From assembly GCF_000238375.3 (NCBI RefSeq), contig NZ_AHBZ03000027.1, positions 930,001 through 994,000 of the forward strand: 64,000 nucleotides of DNA, in the 5' to 3' direction. Each line of letters begins with the position of its first letter. Positions within the stretch are counted from its first letter, which is position 1. This stretch comes from Pseudoalteromonas citrea (lineage in GTDB: Bacteria; Pseudomonadota; Gammaproteobacteria; Enterobacterales; Alteromonadaceae). Below are positions 18,162 through 26,158 of the stretch, in pieces. Position numbers and translations under genes: made by a program. A model generated the notes under the pieces. It was not told where the DNA came from. It did no database searches and was given only the letters and a program-made list of their open reading frames with translations.

Positions 18162-19325
18162 ATGACGAATAACACCTTGAATAAGCGATTAGTATCTATC
18201 GATATTCTGCGCGGCTTAGTAATAGTGATCATGTTAATTGATCACACGCGAGAGCGGTTTTTCTTGCACCACCAAGTAGCAGATCCAATGGATATTGACA
18301 CAACTGATCCTGCGCTGTTTTTTACGCGGTTACTCGCACACTTTTGTGCGCCTATTTTTGTTTTTTTGACAGGCCTGTCTGCATTTTTATATCAAAATCC
18401 AATCAATAAGCCTGCACGTAATGTGCAAAGCTTTTTGCTGAAGCGCGGTGCATTTTTAGTGTTGCTAGAAATAACCTTGGTTAATTTTTCATGGTTTGCC
18501 GCATATAACACGCTATATTTGCAAGTAATGTGGGCGATTGGTGTGAGTATGATCGCGTTAGCTGCTTTGAGCTATTTACCGAGACTGTGGTTACTTGGGT
18601 TGGGACTGGCTATTGTATTTGGGCATAATGCGTTGTCGCCGGTAACGTTTTTAGCTAATGAAACAGGATATACGCTTTGGGCCATATTACATGATAGGGG
18701 CTACCTTATTAGTGATGGGCTGGTTAAAGTTAAAGCCTCTTACCCCGTACTTCCTTGGATTGGGGTTATTACTTTGGGGTATGTCTGTGGCCCATTATTT
18801 ACTCAATCAGTAGCGGCTGCCGTAAGGCAAAAAGCCTTAGTAGTTGGCGGCATTGCGTGCTTAGTGACACTGTGTATTTTAAGGTCTCTTAATTTGTATG
18901 GGGAGTCTCTCGACTTTGCAGTACAAAACACTTTAGTACTGTCTATTATGTCATTTTTGAATTACACCAAGTACCCGCCATCATTACCCTTTTTATTGTT
19001 TACGCTGGGTATCGGAGCGCTGATGTTAGCGTATTTTGAAAATGCACAAAGTAAAGTCAGTAATGTATTGCGTACATTTGGTTCTGTGCCATTGTTTTTT
19101 TATATTGTGCACTTATATGTATTGCTCGTGACGTACTTTGTCTTGCTACACCTCTTTGGCCCAACCCCGGGTCTTGCTGGCGTTGCCGGGTTTGAACTAG
19201 GGTTTTCTCACCTTGCGTGGATATGGCTCACAGCAGCAGTGCTGACAGGGCTGCTTTATAAGCTTTGTAAAATGTTTTCTGATTTTAAGCATAGCAGTAA
19301 TACGTGGTGGGTTAAGTACCTGTAA
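18162..19325 (+). CDS. DUF1624/HGSNAT-like polytopic membrane protein
   Basis: 387 residues with about 9-10 hydrophobic segments. The N-terminus RLVSIDILRGLVIVIMLIDHTRERF is typical of the heparan-alpha-glucosaminide N-acetyltransferase-like (DUF1624/YeiB) family: a charged start, then DxxRGxxxxxMxxDH. FFYIVHLY near the C-terminus is also conserved in these acyltransferase-like proteins. Bacterial members are largely uncharacterised; acyl transfer across the inner membrane is the usual suggestion. Its position 44 bp after the receptor gene suggests co-transcription and perhaps zinc control. The unusual start region is listed separately. Confidence 0.75.
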   Translation: MTNNTLNKRLVSIDILRGLVIVIMLIDHTRERFFLHHQVADPMDIDTTDPALFFTRLLAHFCAPIFVFLTGLSAFLYQNPINKPARNVQSFLLKRGAFLVLLEITLVNFSWFAAYNTLYLQVMWAIGVSMIALAALSYLPRLWLLGLGLAIVFGHNALSPVTFLANETGYTLWAILHDRGYLISDGLVKVKASYPVLPWIGVITLGYVCGPLFTQSVAAAVRQKALVVGGIACLVTLCILRSLNLYGESLDFAVQNTLVLSIMSFLNYTKYPPSLPFLLFTLGIGALMLAYFENAQSKVSNVLRTFGSVPLFFYIVHLYVLLVTYFVLLHLFGPTPGLAGVAGFELGFSHLAWIWLTAAVLTGLLYKLCKMFSDFKHSSNTWWVKYL

Positions 19326-19375
19326 AATATATAATCCGTGTACGGCGTTAATTGAAGTATAAGTTCATAAAGCAA

Positions 19376-19410
19376 AACCCTTATTAGGATTGACTAATAG
19401 GGGTTTTTTT
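19376..19410 (+). terminator. Rho-independent terminator after the DUF1624-like gene
   Basis: AACCCTTATTAG pairs with CTAATAGGGGTT and is followed by a T-run. It is nearly the same hairpin as at 13629, and the sequence ATGTTTAGA after the T-run is also shared. Confidence 0.85.
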
Positions 19411-19439
19411 ATGTTTAGAGCTGGGCCTTTTTTAATCTA

Positions 19440-20640
19440 CATATTGACCCTGAAACAAGTTCAGAGAGACGAAGTTGGTAGAATTTACTTGCCAACTTTT
19501 AGCCTTTATATGCGCGGCGTACAGTCCTGCCAATGGGCTTAGATGAAACGATATGCTCGCCTCATACTCCGTCTTTCTGACGAAGGTCAGAATCGATTGT
19601 GTTTAGAAATAAAATAGGTCATGGGGCTAAATGGGTGTAGCTGAATTGACATGGACCCTGAATCAAGTTCAGGGAGACGAAATGGGTTTAATTTACTTAA
19701 CAACGTCTAGCCTTAATATGCGCGGCATAAAGCCCCGCCAACAGCTAAGACGAAACGCAATACTCGCCTCATACTCCGTCTTTCTGACGAAGGTCAGAAT
19801 CCATTATTTTTTAGAAAGTAGATGGGATAAATGACATGTATTTGATTTGTTTTTGTTGACCCTGAAACCAGTTCAAGTAGACGGAGGGTTGAATTTTCTT
19901 AGTAACTTTTGGCTTTTGTATACGCGGCATAAAGCCCCACCAACGGGTAAGATTACTCGCAATACTCGCCTCATACTCCGTCTTTCTGACGAAGGTCAGA
20001 ATCCATTGTGTTTAGAAATAAGATAGGTCATGGGGCTAAATGGTGTGTAGCTGAATTGACATGGACCCTGAAACCAGATCAGGGAGACGAAATGGGTTTA
20101 ATTTATTTAACAATGTCTAGCCTTAATATGCGCGGCATAAAGCCCCGCCAACAGCTAAGACGAAACGCAATACTCGCCTCATACTCCGTCTTTCTGACGA
20201 AGGTCAGAGTCCATTATTTTTTAGAAAGTAGATGGATTAAATGACACGTATTTGATTTTTTTTTTGTGGACCCTGAAACCAGTTCAGGGAGACGAAGGGT
20301 TGAATTTTCTTAGTTACTTTTAGCCTTTATATACGCGGCATAAAGCCCCGCCAACAGCTAAGACGAAACGCAATACTCGCCTCAAACTCCGTCTTTCTGA
20401 CGAAGGTCAGAATCCATTGTTTTTTAGAAAGCAGATGGATTAAATGACACGTATTTGAATTGTTATGTGGACCCTGAATCAAGTTCAGGGAGACGAAATG
20501 GGTTTAATTTACTTAAAACGTCTAGCCTTAATATGCGCGGCATAAAGCCCTGCCAACAGCTAAGACGAAACGTAATACTCGCCTTATACTCCGTCTTTCT
20601 GACGAAGGTCAGAATCCATTGTTTTACGGGCCCTTTTTTG
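19440..20640 (+). repeat. Intergenic hairpin repeat array, six tandem units of about 205 bp
   Basis: Hairpin-1 copies start near 19445, 19653, 19858, 20063, 20268 and 20470; hairpin-3 copies lie near 19568, 19767, 19976, 20188, 20386 and 20590. Units differ by a few percent and fall into two alternating middle variants. Short ORFs of 65-78 codons through the units (containing WTLNQVQGDE-like peptides) are products of the repeat. Confidence 0.88.
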
Positions 20641-20742
20641 ATTGACGAGCTTTAGACTTCGAAATATCAGGCAAGTAAAAATAACAAACTGATCAAAGAG
20701 CAGGCATACTATGATGCGTCATAAGCTTGTAGGAGTGCATAA

Positions 20743-21477
20743 ATGCAATGTTATGTAGTAGCGTTAAAAAAAGCTTTATTACAGCATGCTACCACTGAAA
20801 AGGCGCAAGCCAGTCAACGGTTTTTTACCCATGAAGTGTGTTGTATGGGTGTAAATGCTGCAGATATTAAAAAAGTCGTGAGTGAGTTTCATAATACACA
20901 TAAAGGACTTTGCGCGAATGAGGTATTGGCCATTACTGAGGTTTTGCTCGCACAAGCACATTACAATGAGGAGATACTCACGGCGTTTGGTTTGCTCAAT
21001 AAGTATGTGAAACGGCATTATGACGATAGCCTATTAACGCGATTTGAATATTGGTTAGAACATTACACAACCAATTGGTCCACGGTTGACGACTTATGCA
21101 TTAAAACTATTTATTTGTTTTTGCTGTCTCGGCCACATTTAATCGAAAAAACGCAGCATTGGCGTCATTCTAAGGTGAGTTGGTGTCGCCGCGCGAGTAA
21201 TGTGGTGTGGGTTAAGTTTATATATAGGCCAATCGCAAAAAAGGTGTATCAGCTAGATAAAAGCCTCGTGTTTTACAACTGTGATGTGTTGCTTGAAGAC
21301 CCTGATGAGTTTGTGCAAAAAAGCCTTGGGTGGCTATTAAAAGTCACCGCAGTACATCATCATGATGCGGTTGTAGAGTACATAGAGCGCAACATTGAGC
21401 AGTTACAACGCGGCACACTGCGATATGCGATTGAAAAAATGACACCTCCTGTGCGCAAGCGCTTACTGACGTTGTAA
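20743..21477 (+). CDS. AlkD-like DNA alkylation repair protein (HEAT-repeat)
   Basis: 244 residues, close to the 220-240 usual for the AlkD/DNA_alkylation family. It is helical throughout with HEAT-like units: CCMGVNAADIKKVVSEF, ANEVLAITEVLLAQAHYNEE, FEYWLEHYTTNWSTVDDLC, KVSWCRRASNVVWV, DPDEFVQKSLGWLLKVTAVH. The WSTVDDLC segment and the paired R/W residues after HSKVSW correspond to the AlkD region that binds N3- and N7-alkylpurines. AlkD excises positively charged alkyl bases without flipping them. It is preceded by the repeat array and followed by a convergent GNAT gene. The other alkylation repair gene in the window (ogt) is far away. Confidence 0.8.
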   Translation: MQCYVVALKKALLQHATTEKAQASQRFFTHEVCCMGVNAADIKKVVSEFHNTHKGLCANEVLAITEVLLAQAHYNEEILTAFGLLNKYVKRHYDDSLLTRFEYWLEHYTTNWSTVDDLCIKTIYLFLLSRPHLIEKTQHWRHSKVSWCRRASNVVWVKFIYRPIAKKVYQLDKSLVFYNCDVLLEDPDEFVQKSLGWLLKVTAVHHHDAVVEYIERNIEQLQRGTLRYAIEKMTPPVRKRLLTL

Positions 21478-21535
21478 TACATATGAGCACACAGACACAT
21501 AACCATTGCCAATGTGCTCAAAGGCGTTAGTGAGC

Positions 21536-21982
21536 TTATAAATCTAGGTAGAGTTTGAGCATATCTTTGTGTTGAATGCCATTTTCAAAAATAGCTTCAT
21601 CGTAATGGGTAATAAAATGATCTTTAATCACGCTGTCGACCCGAAAACCGAGTTGTTGGTAATAGCTTAGTTGATAGCCAAAACTCCCTGTACCAAGTTC
21701 AATACGCGTAACATGTTTCGTGCGCATTTGTTGCATGGCAAAAGTAAGTAGCTCTGAGCCAATACCGCGTTTTTGATAATCTGGTTCGACCGATATATTG
21801 TGTACTTGAGCCGTGTTGTCAGCTATTAGCTTAGCAATACACGCAGCCACAATTTGATTGTTTTCTTTATAAACAAAGCACCAAGAATCATCCCGATATT
21901 TTAGAATGCTTTTTTCACATGGGTCGGCTTCTAATAAAAGTGATATAGGTACGTCATAACCAGAAACTTCGCTGAATTTCAT
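21536..21982 (-). CDS. GNAT-family N-acetyltransferase
   Basis: 148 residues from the ATG at 21982, which has AAAGGA eight bases upstream; a GTG nine codons earlier contains that ribosome site and is rejected. The acetyl-CoA loop reads VEPDYQKRGIGSELLTFAMQQM (Q/RxxGxG/A motif), preceded by AQVHNISV (beta-4) and followed by LSYYQQLGFRVDSV (beta-6/7). The substrate is unknown. It is convergent with the AlkD-like gene; a hairpin with arms TGAGCACA/TGTGCTCA (about 21484-21521) lies between them. Confidence 0.8.
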   Translation of the reverse strand: MKFSEVSGYDVPISLLLEADPCEKSILKYRDDSWCFVYKENNQIVAACIAKLIADNTAQVHNISVEPDYQKRGIGSELLTFAMQQMRTKHVTRIELGTGSFGYQLSYYQQLGFRVDSVIKDHFITHYDEAIFENGIQHKDMLKLYLDL

Positions 21983-22009
21983 GGGGTAATTCCTTTCATC
22001 AAATTTCAC

Positions 22010-22351
22010 TAAAAATAGCGTTAGTTATTGTTTTTATGTGTTTTGAAACACTAAAAATAGGATTGAGTCGTGCCTCAATGAAAGTTTACATTACCTTAAC
22101 ACGTGGCACATGTACAACGATACATGTACCATAATTTTAAAATAATGGGGCGATAGCCAGTGATGTTTTACGCAGTAACACGCCAAGAAGGGAAGCGGTA
22201 ATATGGTTTAGCTTCTGTCATAGCTAGCTTTATAGAGCTGCTTGAGATCTCACTAAAGTTATTATTTACTTCAATATCGTTACCGTGAAAATCCAGCAGG
22301 TTATTTTCTCAGGTAAATGGCTCTTCATTTAGTCACATCAAAGTGTGAGCT
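22010..22351. other. Intergenic region
   Basis: About 340 bp between the GNAT gene and the end of the SDR gene, both on the minus strand. It holds an inverted-repeat-like TGTACAACGATACATGTACC near 22110 and nothing else recognised. Confidence 0.5.
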
Positions 22352-23161
22352 CTACACTCGGTGTGCATCGGTTACTTTCGTTAAAAATTGCAGAATAGTC
22401 GCGGCTTTTTGTGGATTGATAGCGTCAGAGTGTGGTGCTGAAAACTGTTGACTGTCATTGTCAAAATAATGCCCAGCTGCATTATTGAACCGGTCAGTGA
22501 GCGAAGCTTCAACAAGAATATTTGCACCAATTTCAATATCATTACCTTGTACTCCAAAGCCTTCATTGACCATTTTGCTATTGAGCATGGATCCCGGGTT
22601 TACAGCCACAACCATAGGCCCCGTGGTTGCACACTCTACACCAATAAAATGTGACCAACATGTCAGTGCTAATTTACTTTGCGCATAAGCGCTCATATCA
22701 TCGAGCTGCATTTTACCTTGCATAGCTGCCACCTCTACAGGCGCTTGCGCCGCTGATGACAAGTTAACAACACGACTTGTATTACAAAATAAGGGAGTAA
22801 GTCCTTTCATTAATAAATACGGCGCGATGGTATTGACCATAAAGCGCACATCGAGCCCTGAATCTGTTTGCCGTTGCGCTATTTTAAAGACACCCCCATT
22901 ATTAATGAGCACATCTAACGTACTGTGTTGTTGCGTGACGGCTTGAATAAGCTTTGTAATGTCATTAAATTTTGAAAGATCAGCAGTGTAGCACTCGACT
23001 TCACCTACATTTGGTTCTGACAATAATTGTTGTTTTACGGTCGCCAGTTTTTCTGAGTTTCGACCATGGATCAGTAAATGATGTCCTTGACTGGCAAGTT
23101 GCTTGGCTGTTGCAAGCCCTATCCCGTCAGTAGCACCGGTAATGAGTATTTTCTTTTTCAT
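22352..23161 (-). CDS. Short-chain dehydrogenase/reductase (SDR)
   Basis: 269 residues from the ATG at 23161, where the protein starts MKKKILITGATDGIG; AGGA lies about 12 bases upstream, and an in-frame extension to 23224 is disregarded. It has the classical SDR features: TGATDGIG for NAD(P) binding, DVLINNGG after beta-4, the serine in VVNLSSAAQ, and the YAQSK catalytic Tyr/Lys pair. HGRNSEK after beta-2 suggests NADP(H) preference. The substrate is unknown. The gene stands alone; a noncoding stretch of about 460 bp lies upstream. Confidence 0.88.
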   Translation of the reverse strand: MKKKILITGATDGIGLATAKQLASQGHHLLIHGRNSEKLATVKQQLLSEPNVGEVECYTADLSKFNDITKLIQAVTQQHSTLDVLINNGGVFKIAQRQTDSGLDVRFMVNTIAPYLLMKGLTPLFCNTSRVVNLSSAAQAPVEVAAMQGKMQLDDMSAYAQSKLALTCWSHFIGVECATTGPMVVAVNPGSMLNSKMVNEGFGVQGNDIEIGANILVEASLTDRFNNAAGHYFDNDSQQFSAPHSDAINPQKAATILQFLTKVTDAHRV

Positions 23162-23224
23162 AACGCTTATTCCTAATTTAGTACTTGTTTGAAAAGCAAT
23201 GGGGTTGTTTTTCGACTCAATCAT

Positions 23225-23625
23225 TGTCGGTATTTCTGTGCGTTTTACACAGTACAGTTGCTAGGTATATTGATAGCATAATTGGAGAGTAAACAAATGA
23301 TAATCGTATATTTAAGTGAAACACTTTATAGGTTTTTTTGATAATTTGAATTTGGTTTAACCTATCCTATCCACTTATTGCGATTATAGATTGACTGATA
23401 AAGAACGCGTTGTGAGAAAAAGCTTATCAGTTGTATCAAGCAGTAAGTAAAACCCCTGCGTAGGTGTGTTTTCAATATGCAGATGATAATGGAGCGCAAA
23501 ATCACATGAATAATCAGCACAATTGGTGATGGATATTCAAGCTGTGGGTTAGCTTAACTGAAATGCCACAAAACACAGTAGTGCCAGCTAGCTTAGCACT
23601 ACTGTGTGATCATCGAACAGTTCGA
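23225..23625. other. Intergenic region
   Basis: About 400 bp between two minus-strand genes. An inverted repeat, GTAGTGCCAGCTAGC with TTAGCACTAC near 23578-23604, follows the end of the small secreted-protein gene and may be its terminator. No gene is recognised. Confidence 0.4.
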
Positions 23626-24018
23626 TTAATAGACGGTAAAGTAACCCACATTCACTTCACCTTCGTGGTACAAAGCATTGAGCTGGTGGTAGTGCACTTG
23701 CATAGAGAGTTTGGCATAGTCGGTTTGCAATGACATTCCTCCAGTATCTCTTGGGATTGAATACATGCAGTGTGTTTCACTGTGAAAATAGTGAGGTTCA
23801 CTCGGTTGGGTAAAATAATTGACTTGATTTTCTGAGCAATTTTGTAATACATAGCCCGCATTGGCGAGCTGTTGTTGCACGGCTTGTACTTGCCGACCAT
23901 ACTCTAATACTTCGGCGGTTGTGTAATACCCTGACGCTAAATCTACATTGCTTGCCGCAGACGACAAACTAACGAAACAAGCGACAGTTGCAAACGTTGC
24001 AGTTACTAAATTTTTCAC
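23626..24018 (-). CDS. Small secreted protein of unknown function
   Basis: 130 residues with a clear Sec signal peptide (MKNLVTATFATVACFVSLSSAA, cleavage near residue 22). The mature part of about 108 residues has two Cys (NCSENQ and THCMYS), which could form a disulphide, and a YYTTAEVLEYGRQVQAVQQQL helix. No family is recognised. Its own promoter probably lies in the AT-rich 24020-24280 region. The mature protein is presumably periplasmic or extracellular. Confidence 0.6.
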   Translation of the reverse strand: MKNLVTATFATVACFVSLSSAASNVDLASGYYTTAEVLEYGRQVQAVQQQLANAGYVLQNCSENQVNYFTQPSEPHYFHSETHCMYSIPRDTGGMSLQTDYAKLSMQVHYHQLNALYHEGEVNVGYFTVY

Positions 24019-24315
24019 AAAAAATATCCTTCTAAATTATATTGCGTGAAGGCCAGGTAACATTGAAATAATGTTAATTGCTGGCGCTAGCCATTAGACG
24101 ACCAAACTATGAAAGTTTTTTTAAATCAGTATTTAAAGTTAAAGCTCTAATTTATCTTTTTTGTAATTAATGTAGTGCAGCTGTAAATTTTTGTGTGCAA
24201 TTTAATATGGCTTATTTATATAGTTTCTATTGTATTATTTTACTTTCACCTGTAGATTCCGTCGCTTTTTTTAAAGTCAAAATTGGCTGATATTAACCCA
24301 ATAAGGAACGTGAAA
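24019..24315. other. Divergent intergenic region
   Basis: About 300 bp of AT-rich sequence between the small secreted-protein gene and the LysE gene, which point away from each other; both promoters must lie here. No operator was recognised. Confidence 0.4.
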
Positions 24316-24960
24316 ATGATTGATTATTCAGTATTACCTATGTTTTTAGCTGCTTGTTTTATCTTGGTGATTTCACCCGGGCCTGATCTGTTGCTGATTG
24401 GTAGTTATTCATCAAAACAAGGCGTTAAAAGTGGCGCCGCGATTACATTGGGTATTTTTGTGGCTGGCATACTACAAACGTTGTTAGTCGCTTTTGGCTT
24501 AGCGAAGTTGCTTACGATAATACCTATGTTGTCTGTTGCTCTTAAATTAATGGGGGCGCTGTACTTTTTGTGGTTAGGGCTCAAATTAATAAAGCAGTGG
24601 TATGTACATGAGGTGGCAAGTGCACCCTCTTTACAATCAATAAATAAAAGCGATGTACAACTTTTCTTCATAGGTATGCTGAATAACATTTTAAACCCAA
24701 AGGCACTGCTTTTCTTCGCGTTATTTTTGCCACAATTCACACACAATGGGACCGATATATTTCTACAGATTTTAACGTTAGGGTGTATATTGAGTTTGAT
24801 CGCACTGCTGACTAACTTGGCGTTAAGCCAAATGTTTAGCCTCGCGGGGAAGAAGCTGGCTAATAAGTTTAAAATCGGCCGATATGTTGACGGCATACTA
24901 GGATTGCTTTTCATTACATTAGCGGGCCGCTTGGCCTTTAGTAGTGAGCAAGGTGCATAA
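24316..24960 (+). CDS. LysE/RhtB-family amino-acid exporter
   Basis: 214 residues from the ATG at 24316, which has AGGA upstream; the frame continues to a TTG at 24283, but the hydrophobic first helix starts at this ATG. Six transmembrane segments are expected. The family signature is in the first helix: FILVISPGPDLLLIGSYSSKQG (SPGP motif) followed by GAAITLGIFVAG. Mid-protein NILNPKALLFFALFLPQF carries the NPK motif. Such carriers export amino acids or related metabolites. The DUF3293 gene follows after about 20 bp and the GNAT gene 33 bp after that, so the three may form an operon. Confidence 0.88.
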   Translation: MIDYSVLPMFLAACFILVISPGPDLLLIGSYSSKQGVKSGAAITLGIFVAGILQTLLVAFGLAKLLTIIPMLSVALKLMGALYFLWLGLKLIKQWYVHEVASAPSLQSINKSDVQLFFIGMLNNILNPKALLFFALFLPQFTHNGTDIFLQILTLGCILSLIALLTNLALSQMFSLAGKKLANKFKIGRYVDGILGLLFITLAGRLAFSSEQGA

Positions 24961-24981
24961 ACTGGAAAGGGGCTTTACAGC

Positions 24982-25464
24982 GTGCAGATAGACGCAAAGT
25001 TGTGGCAGCTTTATTGTGACGTATATTTTTCCTCACATAGTGTAAACACAAATATATTAGGTTTAACTGATGGGGTAAAAGGTGCGATTATCTCTGTTTG
25101 GAATCCATTTGGGCAAACGCTTACTCTCCAACAAAATGCGCTGTTTTCACGTAAGGTGCTTACATACTTAAATAGTAAAGCGATACCTTATTTTTTGTTA
25201 TGGGGTGGCTCAAAAGACATGACTTATAGAGAGTTAAGTGTGTTTGTTCGTGTAGATAGTACACGTGCCTGTCAGCTTGCTCAGCAATTTAAGCAATTGG
25301 CCTATTATTATGTTGATAATGGCATATTGATACTTATCAATAGTCACAATAGGCAACAGCGAACAGTTGTAGGGGGGTTACATCGACGTGTTTTAAAAGT
25401 GTCAGGTTTACATAAGTGGCGTAATGCTCTTACTGCGGGCAATTTAGCCATCGCTAAATCATAA
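24982..25464 (+). CDS. DUF3293-family protein
   Basis: 160 residues starting at a GTG. The pattern ISVWNPFGQTLTLQQNALFSRKV, then YFLLWGGSKDMTYRELSVFV and a C-terminal NGILILINS matches the DUF3293 family of small cytoplasmic proteins with no established function. Its place in a tight gene trio (LysE exporter, DUF3293, GNAT) suggests co-transcription. No catalytic residues can be assigned. Confidence 0.65.
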   Translation: MQIDAKLWQLYCDVYFSSHSVNTNILGLTDGVKGAIISVWNPFGQTLTLQQNALFSRKVLTYLNSKAIPYFLLWGGSKDMTYRELSVFVRVDSTRACQLAQQFKQLAYYYVDNGILILINSHNRQQRTVVGGLHRRVLKVSGLHKWRNALTAGNLAIAKS

Positions 25465-25497
25465 ATGTTAAAGGTACACGTGTTAAGGAAGTAATTA

Positions 25498-26010
25498 ATG
25501 ATAAGAACAATGACTAAAGCCGATTTCATCGCCTTCTGGCCCACATTTGAAGCGGTTATTTTAGCTCAAGAAACTTATGCATTTGACCCCGATATGACCT
25601 GTGAACAGGCTTATAGTGTGTGGTGTGAGAGTGCATTAGTCAGCTATGTATATGAAGAAAATAATAAGATACTGGGCTCATATTATTTAAAAGCCAATGG
25701 CATGGGTCCAAGCAGTCATATTAGTAATTGTGGCTATATGGTCAGTGAACTTGCCAGGGGCAAAGGCATTGCCAGTGCTCTATGTGAGCATTCACAACAC
25801 ATTGCCATTGAACTGGGTTTTGCTGCGATGCAGTATAACAGTGTGGTGTCGTCAAATGAGGTGGCGATTAAGCTATGGGGAAAATTGGGGTATAAAATCA
25901 TAGGCACCATTCCACAGGCATATCGTCATGGAACGTTAGGGTATATCGATAGTTACATTATGCATAAACAGTTGTTGCCACCGAGGGTAACAGGTGTACA
26001 GACGACATGA
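25498..26010 (+). CDS. GNAT-family N-acetyltransferase
   Basis: 170 residues. The acetyl-CoA-binding loop is VSELARGKGIASALCEHSQHIA (RGKGIA), preceded by NCGYMV and followed by AIKLWGKLGYKIIGTIPQA, a common end pattern of small-molecule acetyltransferases. AAGGAAG lies just upstream of the ATG. It is the last gene of the LysE-DUF3293-GNAT trio, which suggests modification of an amino acid or analogue that the exporter handles; that link is inference only. Confidence 0.82.
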   Translation: MIRTMTKADFIAFWPTFEAVILAQETYAFDPDMTCEQAYSVWCESALVSYVYEENNKILGSYYLKANGMGPSSHISNCGYMVSELARGKGIASALCEHSQHIAIELGFAAMQYNSVVSSNEVAIKLWGKLGYKIIGTIPQAYRHGTLGYIDSYIMHKQLLPPRVTGVQTT

Positions 26011-26158
26011 AAGATGCCGTTGCCTACCTAATTTAAAGTGGATTAACAGTGTATTTATAGGTTAATAACGCTTGAATAAACTCAAGAAATTTTGCATTAG
26101 TGCTATGCCATAAGCTCGTCTAAACTAATGAGATGTTTCTCTAAATAAGAAGGTTATA

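Noticed and set aside
13690-20640. cas genes or a transposon linked to the CRISPR array
   Set aside because: The only genes nearby are the giant nuclease, the TonB receptor and the DUF1624-like protein; no Cas or transposase motif was seen between 5 and 31 kb.
19631-20655. Three similar 65-78-codon ORFs that look like a small protein family
   Set aside because: They are readings of the intergenic hairpin repeat units; there is no ribosome site or independent conservation.
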